Below, one piece after another: positions 16,180-25,753 of a stretch of 64,000 nt of DNA. A program made the position numbers and the translations under genes. A model generated the notes under the pieces. The model ran no database searches. It was not told where the DNA came from and saw nothing but the letters and a program-made list of their open reading frames with translations. Every line of letters begins with the position of its first letter. The first letter of the stretch is position 1. Source of the DNA: Bhargavaea beijingensis (GTDB taxonomy: Bacteria > Bacillota > Bacilli > Bacillales_A > Planococcaceae); contig NZ_FNAR01000004.1 in NCBI RefSeq assembly GCF_900101985.1, forward strand, positions 1 to 64,000, given 5' to 3'.

Positions 16180-16278
16180 CTCACGATCTTCCCTTCGTTA
16201 GCTTCCCTTTTTTGGTTCCGTCATTTGCGACGATCATTTCGACATTCAGCCGAATCCTTTCCGTTCTTCCGCAATGCA

Positions 16279-16320
16279 GAAAAAGCGCCCGAGGCTTTTG
16301 GGCCACAGGCGCTCATTTTT
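16279..16320 (-). terminator. Rho-independent terminator
   Basis: On minus, GAGCGCC and GGGCGCTT flank an 18-nt loop and are followed by TTTC; it directly follows the protease stop codon. Confidence 0.7.
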
Positions 16321-19300
16321 TAATCGATGTTGATAAAGATCTTACCTTCTGCTGTTTTGCGAGCCTCATTCCCGAAGTCGTCCTTGATCTTCACTTCGAG
16401 CTGTGCTCCATTCGCCTTCATGTCGGCAGGTACCGTCCAGTATCCGACGTAGTGGCCCGGCGATGTTTCCATCATCGGAAGTTCCGTCGGGTTGGCGGAA
16501 GGCAGGTTCGTCAATGGCATGTGAATGACGTAGCTTGCCTTGAGGCCCGGTGTGCTGTCGAATTCGAACTTGAACGACTGGCCCGTTTTCAGGTGTACAT
16601 CTTCGGCAGGTTTCAGGTTTTCAATGGCTGGTGCTTCATAGTTCGCCCGGATTGTGACACGCTTCGTCACTTTGTTTCCTGCACGGTCCTGCGCGACCAC
16701 GCGGATCACATTTTCTCCATTGTCGAGAAGAATCCGCTTGGAGTACTTGCCGTTGCGGACATCCGCTTTCTGGCCGTTGACTTTCACCCAGTCAAGGTGC
16801 AGATCGGCAACGGTTCCCTGTACTGTGACCGTTTCTTTGTTGGTCTTTTCCCCGTCAGCAGGGCTGGCGATCGTCAGTTCCGGCTTGGTTGTGTCCAGTG
16901 TGATGGTGACCGGGGCAGATGTGCCCGTCTCACGGCCATCGAGGATTGAGGTAGCCGTAAACGTATTCTCCCCTTCAACCATAGTGACATCAAACGAGAA
17001 CTTGCCATCTGCTCCGACTGTCACCGTACCGACTTCCTCGCCGTTGTTGTCGAGACGCAGATCGGTTGTAGCCGATGCCGTCCCCTCGATGGTGATGCCT
17101 GACTCATTTGTCAGCAGTCCGTCCTTGTGACTCGTGATGGCAGGCTTTGTCACTTCATAATCCACGCGCGCGCGGATCATGTAGTTGCCTTCTATTGCAG
17201 GGGACGGGGACCATGCGCCACCGACAAACTGATAGCTGCGCTTGGAATTCGGTCCGTCTTCATCCGTAGCAAGTCCCGGAGTGTTCGGATTGGCGCGGGA
17301 TTGGATATAGACCATGTAGAAGTCTTTGCCGACATTGATACCGTGCTCTTTCAGATCCACCACCGTCCATTCGCCATTGCGGAGAGCCGTCGCTTTGAAA
17401 GGTCCGGCAAGTTTCTTGCCAGGAGCCCCGTCCGCTCCGGATGCATCCCAAACTTCCACCGCAAAGTCTGTTCCGCCAGGTTCTGGCCAGGATGTATCCC
17501 AGAATCGGAAGACACCTGCGGAGACGATGCCTTGCTCTTTCCCGTCAGGAAGGGTCATCTTGACTGCCCAGCCGTTTCCGGCATCGTAAAATGCACGGGC
17601 ATTCTCCCCTGTTCCATCGTCATATCCGATTTCTCCTCCCGGTACCGTGTAGAACGGCTCGAGGGCGATATCATGCACAGCCGGCTCGTTGCCGATAGTG
17701 ACCGTCACTTCAGTTCCATGATAGCCGGAAGCGACAATCTTCAGGGTGTAGTCGCCTTCGTAGGCTTCGAGCTGGTAGCGGCCATCTGCATCGGTTGTGA
17801 CCGGGGAGATGTTCGCATCTTCCACGAGAAGGACAGTCGCGCCTTCAACCGGCGAACCGTCCGCCGAATCGGTGATGGTGCCGGATACCGTGTTCATCGG
17901 AACTTCTTCCAGCACAAAATCGGCTGTTGCCGTTTCATCGGCTCCGACGGACACGCTTTGATTTTTGGACCGGTATCCGTATGCCTCGGCAATCATCGTA
18001 TAGTCGCCTGCTGCCGTCCGCATCGAGTACGATCCGTCGGCAGGATTCGTGTAAACGGAAGACCCGGTTTCGAGCACACTCACCTGAGCATTCAGCGGAA
18101 GAAGCATCGGTGCCGGGCTTTTGCCGTCTTCTACAGGCTTCACTTCATTTTTAGGCATGACCGGCTTGATGGTTGCCGGGTCGACCGGATCGCCCTTTTT
18201 CAGCTCTTCGTTTTCTTTATTGATCACTCCAAGCTGATTACCGTTGTTGTCTTTCCCATTTTTATCCGTTTTGCCTTTTGCTTTGCCCTTGCCTTTATTC
18301 CCCTTAACTGCTGTGGATGCCGCATTGGAAGTGTCCGAAAGGGTGACATCGTCCAGATACCAGCCATCACGGTTTACACTTCCGTCCGAGAAAGCGTTGA
18401 AGCCGATGTATACGCGCTGGCCGGCATACTCGGAAAGGTCGACCTCAACCTCTGTCCAGTCAGAGGACTGTCCTTGGACCTTGAGAAGCTGTGTCCAGTT
18501 TTCATAGTCGGTGGAGATGACCACGTGTCCGTAATCCCACGCACGCCCTGTGGAAGTGGACTGCTCAAAATTGTGCCAGTGCTTGAACTGCAGGTAGCTG
18601 TTGCCTTCCGGCAGGTCGACCGGAGGCATGACGAGCGTGGCGTTCATGCGGCTCGAATAAGTACCCGCAAGGTTGGTTGCATAAACGTTTTCGCCGGAAG
18701 CCGCATTGCCCGGCCCGGAAGTCGGTACGCCCTGCTCCCAGCTGTTCTCCTCACCGAACGATACCCAGCCGTTCGCTTCCGCTTCGAAGTCAGTCGAGTA
18801 GCCGGTCGTGATGCCCGCTTTGACTTCAACGGAATACTCGTCGGTAGTCACTTCATTGTTGCCGAAGTCATTGATTGTGAACGAGTATTTAAACTGCTCG
18901 CCCCCGATATGGTCACCCGGAACGGTGAACGCATAGGTTCCGTCCGTGTAGCTGCCTGCCGTGCGGACGAGTTCTTCGGACTGGGCATTGCCCTCCGCAT
19001 CAGTATAATTAATCACTGCCGATCTGACCGAAATATTGTCCGTGATATCGACGGCAAGCGTCAGGTCCATCCCGGCGTAGGTCTCAGCAGGTGCCGTATG
19101 GCTGAACGCCGGCGCTTCTTCGTCATCGCCTTCCTTCATGACCTGGCCCTCGATCGTGCCGATGCCCGACATGAGGGAGGACACTGCAGCCATCGCGTCA
19201 ACCAGTCCATGCCCGTAGGCGTGGTTCGGCACAGTCGGATATTGGCTATCCGTCAGTGGAACGGCCGTATCGATGAGGATCTGTTCCATATCATCGACTG

Positions 19301-20696
19301 TGATGTCCGCATCCACCTGTCGCAGCATCGCCGCTACTGCGGAAACTGCAGGCCCGGACATCGAAGTGCCATTCCACCCGCCCTCATAGCCGTTGCCCGG
19401 CACAGTCGAGCGGATGTTCACACCCGGAGCGGTAATGTCCGGCTTGATTTCGTCATATGGAGATGGACCCCGAAGAGAGAAGCCGGCGACTTTGTTGTTG
19501 ATGTCGGTCGCCCCGGTTGCGAATGATTCAGGATAGTTGGCAGGAGCTGCCACCGATCCAGGCCCTCCCGGATTGAAGAGTGTCGTATTCCCCGCAGAGA
19601 ACTCCGGGAAGATTTGCGCCGCGCGCCAGTTCTGAACGACTTCGCGGTACCACTCGTCAAGGCCCGGTCCGCCGCCCCACGAGTTATTCACGACATCCGG
19701 CGCCATATCCACACGGGCATTGCCCTCGGAGTCAGTCGGCGCAAGGATCCACTGTGCCGCCGCGAGAAGGTCGCTGTCCGTTCCGCCCGCTGCGGTGAAC
19801 GCCTTGACTGCAATCCACTTCGCGCCCGGGGCGACACCGACCTGGTTGCTTCCGTTCGGCTCCGCACCGACCATCGTGCCGGTCACGTGCGTGCCGTGGC
19901 CCTGGTCGTCATAAGGCGTCGTGTTTCCGGCTGTTGCATCGAACCAGTTAAAGTCGTGGTTCACATCCCCGCTCGCCGCATTGTACCCGCGGTACTTTTC
20001 TTTCAAAGCCGGATGGTCCCACTGGACACCGGTATCAATGCTTGCGACAACCGTGCCCGTGCCGTCGATTCCGAGGTTCCACGCTTCAGGCGCCTTGACC
20101 CGCTCGACGTTCCACTCGACATTGGTCACTTTGGACTTTGGCGATTTTGCCTCAGGCGTCTTTGTTACGGACAGCTGGCGCTGTTCATCCGGAAGAATTT
20201 TTTCGACTTCGCTGAAGCCTGCAATCTTCTCTGCTACTTCCTTTGTCGATGTCACTGCCATGCCATTGACGATGTGGTATGGACGGATGTTTTCCGCTTT
20301 CCCGCTTTTCTCAAGTTGGACCAGATACTGTTTGACTTCCGCCTGCGAGGACTGCGCGGTCGCTTTCAGTTCGGAGACAACTGCGGAACGTGCCGCCAGC
20401 TTGGTCTGGCGGGAAGACAGGTCAGCTTTCTGGGCTGCTTTCCGTGCGGCTGATGCTGCCTTGGCCGTATCCGCTTTGTCCTTGAATTTGATGAGGAATG
20501 TGACTTTCTCATCGTTCTTGAACTCCGTCAAGAGCCGGTCGCTGAGTTTTTCCTGCGCTTCTTTGGCCGTATCGACCGCCGACACGCTCGTCCGCTTTTC
20601 CGCGGATACGAGACCCGGTGCGATCAGTGACGACACCATCAGCACCGTGGCAGCCATGCTCAGTAACTTTGTGGATTTCTTCTTCGATCCCGGCAT
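16320..20696 (-). CDS. bpr: Secreted subtilisin-family serine protease, bacillopeptidase F-like
   Basis: A 1458-residue secreted protease. Signal peptide at residues 1-32 (KKKSTKLLSMAATVLMVSSL), then an inhibitor I9 prodomain (about 50-175), then the S8 catalytic domain (about 190-500) with Asp in ASIDTGVQWDHP, His in DDQGHGTHVTGT and Ser in GTSMSGPAVSA. Downstream are a MAM/immune-inhibitor-A-like jelly-roll (about 625-800, ending GWYLDDVTLSD), a Lys/Gly/Asn linker, two carboxypeptidase-regulatory-like beta folds (about 890-1040), a further jelly-roll, and glucodextranase/Big-like repeats at the end. No LPxTG sorting signal, so it is released. Domain order matches bacillopeptidase F. GGAGG before ATG. 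Confidence 0.88.
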   Translation of the reverse strand: MPGSKKKSTKLLSMAATVLMVSSLIAPGLVSAEKRTSVSAVDTAKEAQEKLSDRLLTEFKNDEKVTFLIKFKDKADTAKAASAARKAAQKADLSSRQTKLAARSAVVSELKATAQSSQAEVKQYLVQLEKSGKAENIRPYHIVNGMAVTSTKEVAEKIAGFSEVEKILPDEQRQLSVTKTPEAKSPKSKVTNVEWNVERVKAPEAWNLGIDGTGTVVASIDTGVQWDHPALKEKYRGYNAASGDVNHDFNWFDATAGNTTPYDDQGHGTHVTGTMVGAEPNGSNQVGVAPGAKWIAVKAFTAAGGTDSDLLAAAQWILAPTDSEGNARVDMAPDVVNNSWGGGPGLDEWYREVVQNWRAAQIFPEFSAGNTTLFNPGGPGSVAAPANYPESFATGATDINNKVAGFSLRGPSPYDEIKPDITAPGVNIRSTVPGNGYEGGWNGTSMSGPAVSAVAAMLRQVDADITVDDMEQILIDTAVPLTDSQYPTVPNHAYGHGLVDAMAAVSSLMSGIGTIEGQVMKEGDDEEAPAFSHTAPAETYAGMDLTLAVDITDNISVRSAVINYTDAEGNAQSEELVRTAGSYTDGTYAFTVPGDHIGGEQFKYSFTINDFGNNEVTTDEYSVEVKAGITTGYSTDFEAEANGWVSFGEENSWEQGVPTSGPGNAASGENVYATNLAGTYSSRMNATLVMPPVDLPEGNSYLQFKHWHNFEQSTSTGRAWDYGHVVISTDYENWTQLLKVQGQSSDWTEVEVDLSEYAGQRVYIGFNAFSDGSVNRDGWYLDDVTLSDTSNAASTAVKGNKGKGKAKGKTDKNGKDNNGNQLGVINKENEELKKGDPVDPATIKPVMPKNEVKPVEDGKSPAPMLLPLNAQVSVLETGSSVYTNPADGSYSMRTAAGDYTMIAEAYGYRSKNQSVSVGADETATADFVLEEVPMNTVSGTITDSADGSPVEGATVLLVEDANISPVTTDADGRYQLEAYEGDYTLKIVASGYHGTEVTVTIGNEPAVHDIALEPFYTVPGGEIGYDDGTGENARAFYDAGNGWAVKMTLPDGKEQGIVSAGVFRFWDTSWPEPGGTDFAVEVWDASGADGAPGKKLAGPFKATALRNGEWTVVDLKEHGINVGKDFYMVYIQSRANPNTPGLATDEDGPNSKRSYQFVGGAWSPSPAIEGNYMIRARVDYEVTKPAITSHKDGLLTNESGITIEGTASATTDLRLDNNGEEVGTVTVGADGKFSFDVTMVEGENTFTATSILDGRETGTSAPVTITLDTTKPELTIASPADGEKTNKETVTVQGTVADLHLDWVKVNGQKADVRNGKYSKRILLDNGENVIRVVAQDRAGNKVTKRVTIRANYEAPAIENLKPAEDVHLKTGQSFKFEFDSTPGLKASYVIHMPLTNLPSANPTELPMMETSPGHYVGYWTVPADMKANGAQLEVKIKDDFGNEARKTAEGKIFINID

Positions 20697-20859
20697 TGCG
20701 TTTCCTCCCCTTCGAATGGTGTGGCCCGGTCCTGTTCAGGCCGCCCATTCCCCGGGAAGAAAAAAGACAGCCCATGCCCCACTCCTCCTTTCCGATCGTG
20801 AGTGATCCCGTCATGATGCCGTCTTGCCTCTTTGCTGTTAGCACTACTATACAACGAAA

Positions 20860-21381
20860 AAACTGATATTTTCGAATTGTTCCAAGGCCGTAAATGGAAA
20901 TGATTCAATGGAACCGTCGGCATTTAGGAAAAAAGCCATAAATGCCCACCACGCTTAATCCTGTAAACACCAAGATTATCAATCTTCCCATGGGGTCGGG
21001 GATGGGACTTTCGGATATGCATGGATGCATATTTTTCTTTAATATGGAAAATGATTATTTGGGAGGATGACGGTCAAAACCGCAACCGCGCAGTGCGGCC
21101 TCCAGTTGGGGCAGCTGGGCAAAAAGAGCTAGAGAGGTCCTTCCGAGCCGGACTTAATTCACATTACGGACATCAATAAACAACAAAAGAAGTTGGAGGG
21201 CATGATTGAACCAACCTTTTGCAATGGAAATCTTATACATGTCTTTATGTCCAGGTTTGTCATCTTTTTGTAATAATCCGGGTGAGGCACGGAGCGGAAA
21301 ATCGTGGAGCTGCGGTCGCGGAAGATCGTTTTGCGGATGCGAAGCATACAGCCGCCACGGATACAAACGGTTTCGAACCTA
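20860..21381. other. Intergenic stretch of about 520 bp
   Basis: Between the protease gene and the riboflavin-operon terminator. It must carry the protease promoter. It contains a Fur-box-like half (GAAAATGATTATTTG near 21046) and a 21-codon frame starting at 21068 directly behind GGGAGG, but the spacing is too short for initiation. I see no gene or RNA. Confidence 0.35.
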
Positions 21382-21442
21382 TTAAAAAGGCCACCCTATT
21401 TGCATACGAAACCGGGAAGTTTGCGCATGCAAAGTGGTGGCC
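21382..21442 (-). terminator. Terminator of the riboflavin operon, repeat-like
   Basis: On minus, GGCCACC (21436-21442) pairs with GGTGGCC (21389-21395) and inner TTTGCAT pairs with ATGCAAA, followed by TTTTTAAT. The inner arms (TTTGCATGCGCAAAC and TTTCGTATGCAAAT) resemble the TTCGTACGCGAAC repeat family found at 38988 and 48887. Confidence 0.75.
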
Positions 21443-21478
21443 CTCCAACCAGATTAATCAACTAAGAAATTGTTCCGT

Positions 21479-21946
21479 TTAGCCCAGCTGCCGCAGCAGG
21501 TTCGCCATTTCAATGGCGGCTGTCGCAGATTCGGCGCCTTTGTTGCCTGCTTTCGTGCCGGCTCGCTCGATGGCTTGCTCGATTGTGTCGGTGGTGATGA
21601 CGCCGAACAGGACCGGGACACCTGAGTCCGCAGCCGCTTTTGCGACACCTTTTGCAGCTTCGTTGCACACATAGTCAAAATGCGCCGTTGCACCGCGGAT
21701 TACGGCGCCAAGCGTGATGACAGCGTCATATTTGCCTGATTCGGCCAGTTTCTGCGCGGCAAGCGGGATTTCAAAAGCGCCCGGCACTTTCGCCACATCG
21801 ATGTCTTCCTCGCTGACCCCGTGGCGGCGGAGCGTATCCAATGCACCTTCGACCAGTCTTCCCGTGATGAATTCATTAAACCGACCCGCGACGATTCCGA
21901 TTTTAAGACCCGTTCCTACGAGATTTCCTTCCAGTACGTTAACCAT
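21479..21946 (-). CDS. ribH: 6,7-dimethyl-8-ribityllumazine synthase
   Basis: A 155-residue protein of normal length for lumazine synthase (RibH, beta subunit). It condenses 5-amino-6-ribitylamino-uracil with 3,4-dihydroxy-2-butanone 4-phosphate. Visible motifs are [15 protein letters not shown] (substrate site), [29 protein letters not shown] with the catalytic His, and [24 protein letters not shown], the phosphate-binding end. It normally assembles into a 60-mer capsid. ATG follows GAGGAGG. Last gene of the ribE-ribBA-ribH operon, 12 bp after ribBA. Confidence 0.97.
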   Translation of the reverse strand: MVNVLEGNLVGTGLKIGIVAGRFNEFITGRLVEGALDTLRRHGVSEEDIDVAKVPGAFEIPLAAQKLAESGKYDAVITLGAVIRGATAHFDYVCNEAAKGVAKAAADSGVPVLFGVITTDTIEQAIERAGTKAGNKGAESATAAIEMANLLRQLG

Positions 21947-21958
21947 TCCATGTCCTCC

Positions 21959-23152
21959 TCATATGTGGAGCAGATGCCCCAGCTTTTCCATTTTTGTATT
22001 CAGGTAGTGATGATTCTCTTGAACCGGTTCCATCTCAATCGGAAGCCGCTCCGTGATGCGGATTCCGTATGCGGTGAGCCCGTCCAGCTTTCTCGGATTG
22101 TTTGTCATGAGACGAATGTCCCCGACGCCGATATCTTTCAGCATCTGCGCGGCAATTGCATAATCCCTCATGTCATCAGGGAAGCCAAGCCGTTCATTGG
22201 CCTCGACAGTATCCAGCCCTTCTTCCTGCAGCCGGTACGCCTTGAGCTTATTGATCAGACCGATGCCGCGGCCTTCCTGTCTCATATAGAGCAGGACCCC
22301 CTCTCCTTCTTCCTCCATCTGGCGAAGGGCGGCATGTAGCTGAGGGCCACAGTCACATCTGCGGGAACCGAACACATCGCCCGTCATGCACTCTGAGTGG
22401 ATGCGCACGGGTACAGTCCTGCCATCACTGATTCCTCCCTTGATCAGGGCAACATGCTCCTGGCCGGTCAGCCGATCGGTATAGCCAATCATCCGGAACT
22501 CCCCAAAGTCGGTCGGCATCCGGATTTCCGCTTCCCTTGAAACGAGTCGGTCATGCGTTTTCCGGTATTCGATCAGTTGCTTGATCGTGATCAGTTTAAG
22601 TCCGAACTGCCTGGCCATGACCGTGAGCTCGGGAAGACGCGCCATCGTGCCGTCTTCATTCATGATTTCACAGATGACACCGCCCGGTGCATGGCCGGCA
22701 AGCTTTGCCAGATCAACGGCCGCTTCCGTGTGGCCGGGCCGCTGCAGCACCCCGCCAGCTTTCGCGATAAGCGGGAAAACGTGGCCCGGACGCCGGTAGT
22801 CCTCCGGCACGGCATCGTGATCCATTGCACGCCGGATGGTTTCAGCCCGCTCTCCCGCGCTGATGCCGGTAGTTGTACTGATGTGGTCGATGCTGACAGT
22901 AAAGGCCGTTCCGTAAGAATCGGTATTTTCAACAACCATCAGGGGGATTTTCAAGGAATCCGCTTTTTCTTCAGTGATCGGCATGCAGATCAGTCCCCGG
23001 CCGTGCCTTGCCATGAAGTTCACGGTTGCTGCATCAGTCAGTTCTGCGATGGAAACCAGATCCCCTTCATTTTCCCGGTCCTCATCATCTGTGACAATCA
23101 CGGGCCGTCCTGCTTTCAGGTCTTCAAGCGCTTCTTCAATCGTTGAAAACAT
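21959..23152 (-). CDS. ribBA: Bifunctional 3,4-DHBP synthase / GTP cyclohydrolase II
   Basis: A 397-residue fusion. The N-terminal RibB half (about 1-200) has [11 protein letters not shown] and the acidic metal site and makes 3,4-dihydroxy-2-butanone 4-phosphate from ribulose 5-phosphate. The C-terminal RibA half (about 205-397) has the zinc Cys set [26 protein letters not shown] and the final [10 protein letters not shown], and opens GTP. ATG at 23152 is chosen because AGGGAGAGGGAAAG lies just upstream; an in-frame ATG at 23170 would overlap the ribE stop. Middle gene of the riboflavin operon. Confidence 0.97.
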   Translation of the reverse strand: MFSTIEEALEDLKAGRPVIVTDDEDRENEGDLVSIAELTDAATVNFMARHGRGLICMPITEEKADSLKIPLMVVENTDSYGTAFTVSIDHISTTTGISAGERAETIRRAMDHDAVPEDYRRPGHVFPLIAKAGGVLQRPGHTEAAVDLAKLAGHAPGGVICEIMNEDGTMARLPELTVMARQFGLKLITIKQLIEYRKTHDRLVSREAEIRMPTDFGEFRMIGYTDRLTGQEHVALIKGGISDGRTVPVRIHSECMTGDVFGSRRCDCGPQLHAALRQMEEEGEGVLLYMRQEGRGIGLINKLKAYRLQEEGLDTVEANERLGFPDDMRDYAIAAQMLKDIGVGDIRLMTNNPRKLDGLTAYGIRITERLPIEMEPVQENHHYLNTKMEKLGHLLHI

Positions 23153-23169
23153 CTTTCCCTCTCCCTTCA

Positions 23170-23814
23170 TCAGGCAAATCCGTGTTCCTTGAGCGTATTG
23201 AGAGATAGGCCAACCGCCTGATTGGCAGAAGGCTGCAGCATCCGTTCTGCATATTTCGCCAGGATGTCACATTCCAGATTCACCAGGTCACCCGGCTTTT
23301 TCGCTCCGAGGATTGTCGCGGCACGGGTATGCGGGACGAGCGAAACTGTGATCAGATCCTGTCCGACATCAAATACCGTCAGCGAGGTTCCATCCAGTGC
23401 TACGGATCCTTTGCGGACCAGATAGATCAAGTACTCTGCCGGTACAGCAAGTTCCATGTAAACCGCGTTGCCTTCCGCCCGCATTGCCCGGATTTTCGCT
23501 GTACAATCGACATGGCCCGAGACGATATGGCCGCCAAGACGGCCGTCGGCCCGGAGTGCCCGCTCCAGGTTCACGCGGGTTCCGTGTTTAACCGTGGCAA
23601 GAGAGGTAGCCTTGAGCGTTTCCGGCATGAGGTCTGCCTTGAAAGTGTCACGGCTGAATTCAGTCACGGTCACGCATACGCCGTTGACCGCGATGCTGTC
23701 GCCGATCCGGACATCTTCCAGGACAACCGATGCAGCAATCTCGAGCGTGGCGGCATCCCGTCCGGGTGTCACCGACCGGACAGTGCCGGTTTCTTCAATA
23801 ATTCCGGTGAACAT
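23170..23814 (-). CDS. ribE: Riboflavin synthase, alpha chain
   Basis: A 214-residue lumazine-binding protein built of two similar barrels. It begins with the family hallmark [10 protein letters not shown] and has the first-barrel motif [12 protein letters not shown] and its second-barrel counterpart [12 protein letters not shown]. It converts two lumazines to riboflavin and recycles the pyrimidine. ATG at 23814 has AAAGGAAG upstream; a longer frame to 23940 has no support. First surviving gene of the operon. ribD, which normally precedes ribE, is absent. Confidence 0.95.
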   Translation of the reverse strand: MFTGIIEETGTVRSVTPGRDAATLEIAASVVLEDVRIGDSIAVNGVCVTVTEFSRDTFKADLMPETLKATSLATVKHGTRVNLERALRADGRLGGHIVSGHVDCTAKIRAMRAEGNAVYMELAVPAEYLIYLVRKGSVALDGTSLTVFDVGQDLITVSLVPHTRAATILGAKKPGDLVNLECDILAKYAERMLQPSANQAVGLSLNTLKEHGFA

Positions 23815-24436
23815 GCGATCTTCCTTTCTTCCGCAATGCGATGAAGGGCACGGTACGGACCGGACAGCTATAAAGACAAGCAGGATAGAGATCCACGACA
23901 GACCTTCAACCTGGTGCGGTTGCTGCTTCCGGCCGGACAATGATCTTCGGCATTGCGGTTCTAATTGGTGTTGGATGGGACCGGCATCAGGAGAGCCGTG
24001 TCCTTCATGACTTGAATGGGATGTTTTCCTCCGCGGGGCAGACGGGAGGTCAGAAGAGGGGGGTGTGAAGGCTGGTCATTTTCCCGACAGAACATGAAGA
24101 CTTCTGATCGGGCATCTTACTTTGCATGCTAGATGATTGCAGCGGCTGAATCCTGCAAAAGCTGACATCCTGCCGCCGGCTAATACGGCAGAAGGTTTTT
24201 TTGTAAAAAGGGCTTCTAAGCAGCTGGAGAGTACGGACGGAAGAATATTGAACATTGTCCGCTTTCAATAAGCATCTAATTTTCCGACAGTCACGGGCCC
24301 AACGAAGCCAGGGATCTGTCCAGAAGTGCATCCGGCCTGCTTCGACGGACAACAGCGCTGGAATATTACGGGAATCATCAGTCAAAAAACAGGGCTCCTT
24401 TCACTTCTTTCAAAATCAGCCATCGTGCCGCAAGCA
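23815..24436. other. Gap between FMN riboswitch and ribE; ribD missing
   Basis: In Bacillales the FMN riboswitch is followed by ribD (deaminase/reductase, about 360 codons). Here about 620 bp separate the riboswitch terminator from ribE and no frame resembles RibD. A 111-codon minus-strand frame (24050-24385, TTG start with AAAGGAG ten bases upstream) is open but its translation is Ser/Cys/Arg-rich and looks random. The stretch could be a deletion scar or a long leader. Confidence 0.5.
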
Positions 24437-24476
24437 TGCAAAAGCCCCGCATCAAAAAACGATACGGGGCAAAAAA
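24437..24476 (-). terminator. Riboswitch-linked terminator
   Basis: On minus, GCCCCGTATC and GATGCGGGGC form a 10-bp stem with a T-rich loop followed by TTTTGC. It lies about 45 nt downstream of the FMN aptamer, the expected position for a transcription-attenuation expression platform. Confidence 0.8.
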
Positions 24477-24518
24477 CATAGCTAAATAAACGTCGGACAC
24501 AGGTGTGTTCAGACGCGG

Positions 24519-24651
24519 CTCCTTCTCCCATCCAGACTTTCACTGTCGGTCCCGGAGTTGCACCGGGTCCACCGTACGAATACGGGTCACGGACTGAGGG
24601 CATGCGCCCATCACCGCCGGCCGGGAATTTCACCCTGCCCCGAAGGATTGC
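24519..24651 (-). promoter_or_regulatory. FMN riboswitch (RFN element)
   Basis: The minus strand shows the conserved RFN core: TTCGGGGCAGGGTGAAATTC, CCGGCGGTGAT, AGTCCGTGACCC, GGTGGACCCGGTG, ACTCCGGGACCGACAG and AGTCTGGATGGGAGAAGG. FMN binding favours the downstream terminator and shuts off the rib operon. A TATACT-like -10 at about 24661-24666 would start transcription just upstream of the aptamer. This is the strongest RNA feature in the window after rRNA and rnpB. Confidence 0.95.
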
Positions 24652-24799
24652 CTATTCAAGTATACAGATATTGTTTCATAGGATACGGGGATGCGCAAGA
24701 GGAAATTGGAAGGATGCCGATTAGACTACACACACACCAGACAAAATGCCGGCATCTCTTGCTGCAATAACGGAGGCCATGGTGCAAATGGACGGTTCC

Positions 24800-24835
24800 G
24801 TAAAAAACCGGAAAGCTCGTTTGCTTTCCGGTTAA
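24800..24835 (-). terminator. Rho-independent terminator of fabI
   Basis: AACCGGAAAGC and GCTTTCCGGTT form an 11-bp stem followed on minus by TTTTACGG, 14 bp beyond the fabI stop. Confidence 0.88.
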
Positions 24836-24848
24836 AGGTCTAATAGGA

Positions 24849-25628
24849 TTAGCCCATAATATGATAGCCGCTATCGACATAGATGACTTCACCTGTCACG
24901 CCTGTTCCCATATTTGAAAGAAGCGCGACGGTCATGTCGCCGACTTCGCGCTGATCGACATTTCGCTTAAGCGGCGCAGTCTCTTCGATCTGACGCAAAA
25001 TCGTGTTGAACGAAGGGACTCCTTTTGCCGCGAGCGTACGGATGGCGCCTGCAGAAATTGCATTGACACGGATGCCGTCCTTTCCAAGGTCGTTGGCAAG
25101 GTATCGGACCGAGGCTTCAAGTGCCGCTTTCGCAACGCCCATGACATTGTAGCCGTCCAGCACACGTTCCGCTCCCAGGTAGGTCATGGTCACGATGGCG
25201 CCGCCATCTGTCATATATGGCTTCGCTTCCCGTGCGACCGCCACCAGGGAATAGGCACTTGTATCCTGTGCGAATGCATAGCCGTCACGGGATGTCTCGA
25301 CAAAGTCTCCTTTCAGGTCTTCCCCTTTCGCAAAGGCGACAGAGTGAACGATTCCGTGGATGGTTCCCACTTCTTCACCGATTGTGCGGAAAGCCTCCCT
25401 GACGCTTTCATCATTATTTACATCACACTGGACGATCATGCGGGCTTCGTATCCTTCTTTGTCGAGCGCCCTCTCAAGCTTTGTCCGCGACCGCTCCTGG
25501 CGGTTTGTAAAGATCAGGTTCGCCCCCGTCTCGTAAAGTTGCTTGGCAACACCCCAGGCAAGGCTGCGCTCATTCGCCACGCCCATGATGACAATGTTTT
25601 TACCTTCAAGTTTCAGCAAATCTCCCAT
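24849..25628 (-). CDS. fabI: Enoyl-[acyl-carrier-protein] reductase, FabI type
   Basis: A 259-residue short-chain dehydrogenase/reductase of FabI type, NAD(P)H-dependent, catalysing the last step of each fatty-acid elongation cycle. The N-terminal nucleotide site is IVIMGVANERSLAWGVA; the active-site pair is in TYLGAERVLDGYNVMGVAKAALEA, with the Tyr-x6-Lys arrangement typical of enoyl reductases. The C-terminus (VTGEVIYVDSGYHIMG) is characteristic. Start supported by GGGAGG. Monocistronic, with a FapR-type operator over its promoter, as in B. subtilis fapR-regulon genes. Confidence 0.97.
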   Translation of the reverse strand: MGDLLKLEGKNIVIMGVANERSLAWGVAKQLYETGANLIFTNRQERSRTKLERALDKEGYEARMIVQCDVNNDESVREAFRTIGEEVGTIHGIVHSVAFAKGEDLKGDFVETSRDGYAFAQDTSAYSLVAVAREAKPYMTDGGAIVTMTYLGAERVLDGYNVMGVAKAALEASVRYLANDLGKDGIRVNAISAGAIRTLAAKGVPSFNTILRQIEETAPLKRNVDQREVGDMTVALLSNMGTGVTGEVIYVDSGYHIMG

Positions 25629-25658
25629 TCAAAAAACCTCCCGGACATTAATACCAGT

Positions 25659-25679
25659 CATTAGCATCTGGTGCTAATG
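25659..25679 (-). promoter_or_regulatory. FapR-type operator in the fabI promoter
   Basis: CATTAGCATCTGGTGCTAATG is a near-perfect palindrome matching the FapR consensus TTAGTACCTGATACTAA in layout and central CTG. It starts three bases downstream of a -10-like TATACT (25682-25687 on minus), so repressor bound here would cover the transcription start. FapR represses fatty-acid genes and is released by malonyl-CoA. No fapR gene is in the window. Confidence 0.8.
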
Positions 25680-25718
25680 AGAGTATAGCACAGGATAACG
25701 GATCGGGGTGCAGTAGAA

Positions 25719-25746
25719 ATAAAAAAAGCACCGGATACCCGGTGCA
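25719..25746 (-). terminator. Rho-independent terminator
   Basis: GCACCGG and CCGGTGC with a 4-nt loop, followed on minus by TTTTTTT. It ends the amidotransferase-like gene at 25754-26476 upstream of the fabI promoter. Confidence 0.92.
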
Positions 25747-25753
25747 CATGGGA

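Noticed and set aside
17127-19526. Long open frame on the plus strand opposite the protease gene
   Set aside because: It is the antisense shadow of the bpr-like gene; the translation is His/Arg/Phe-rich without domains and the minus strand carries full catalytic motifs.
21046-21062. Fur-box-like sequence GAAAATGATTATTTG
   Set aside because: Only one half matches the consensus and no iron-related gene is adjacent.
24050-24385. 111-codon frame between FMN riboswitch and ribE as a ribD remnant
   Set aside because: No RibD deaminase or reductase motif in any frame; amino-acid composition looks random.
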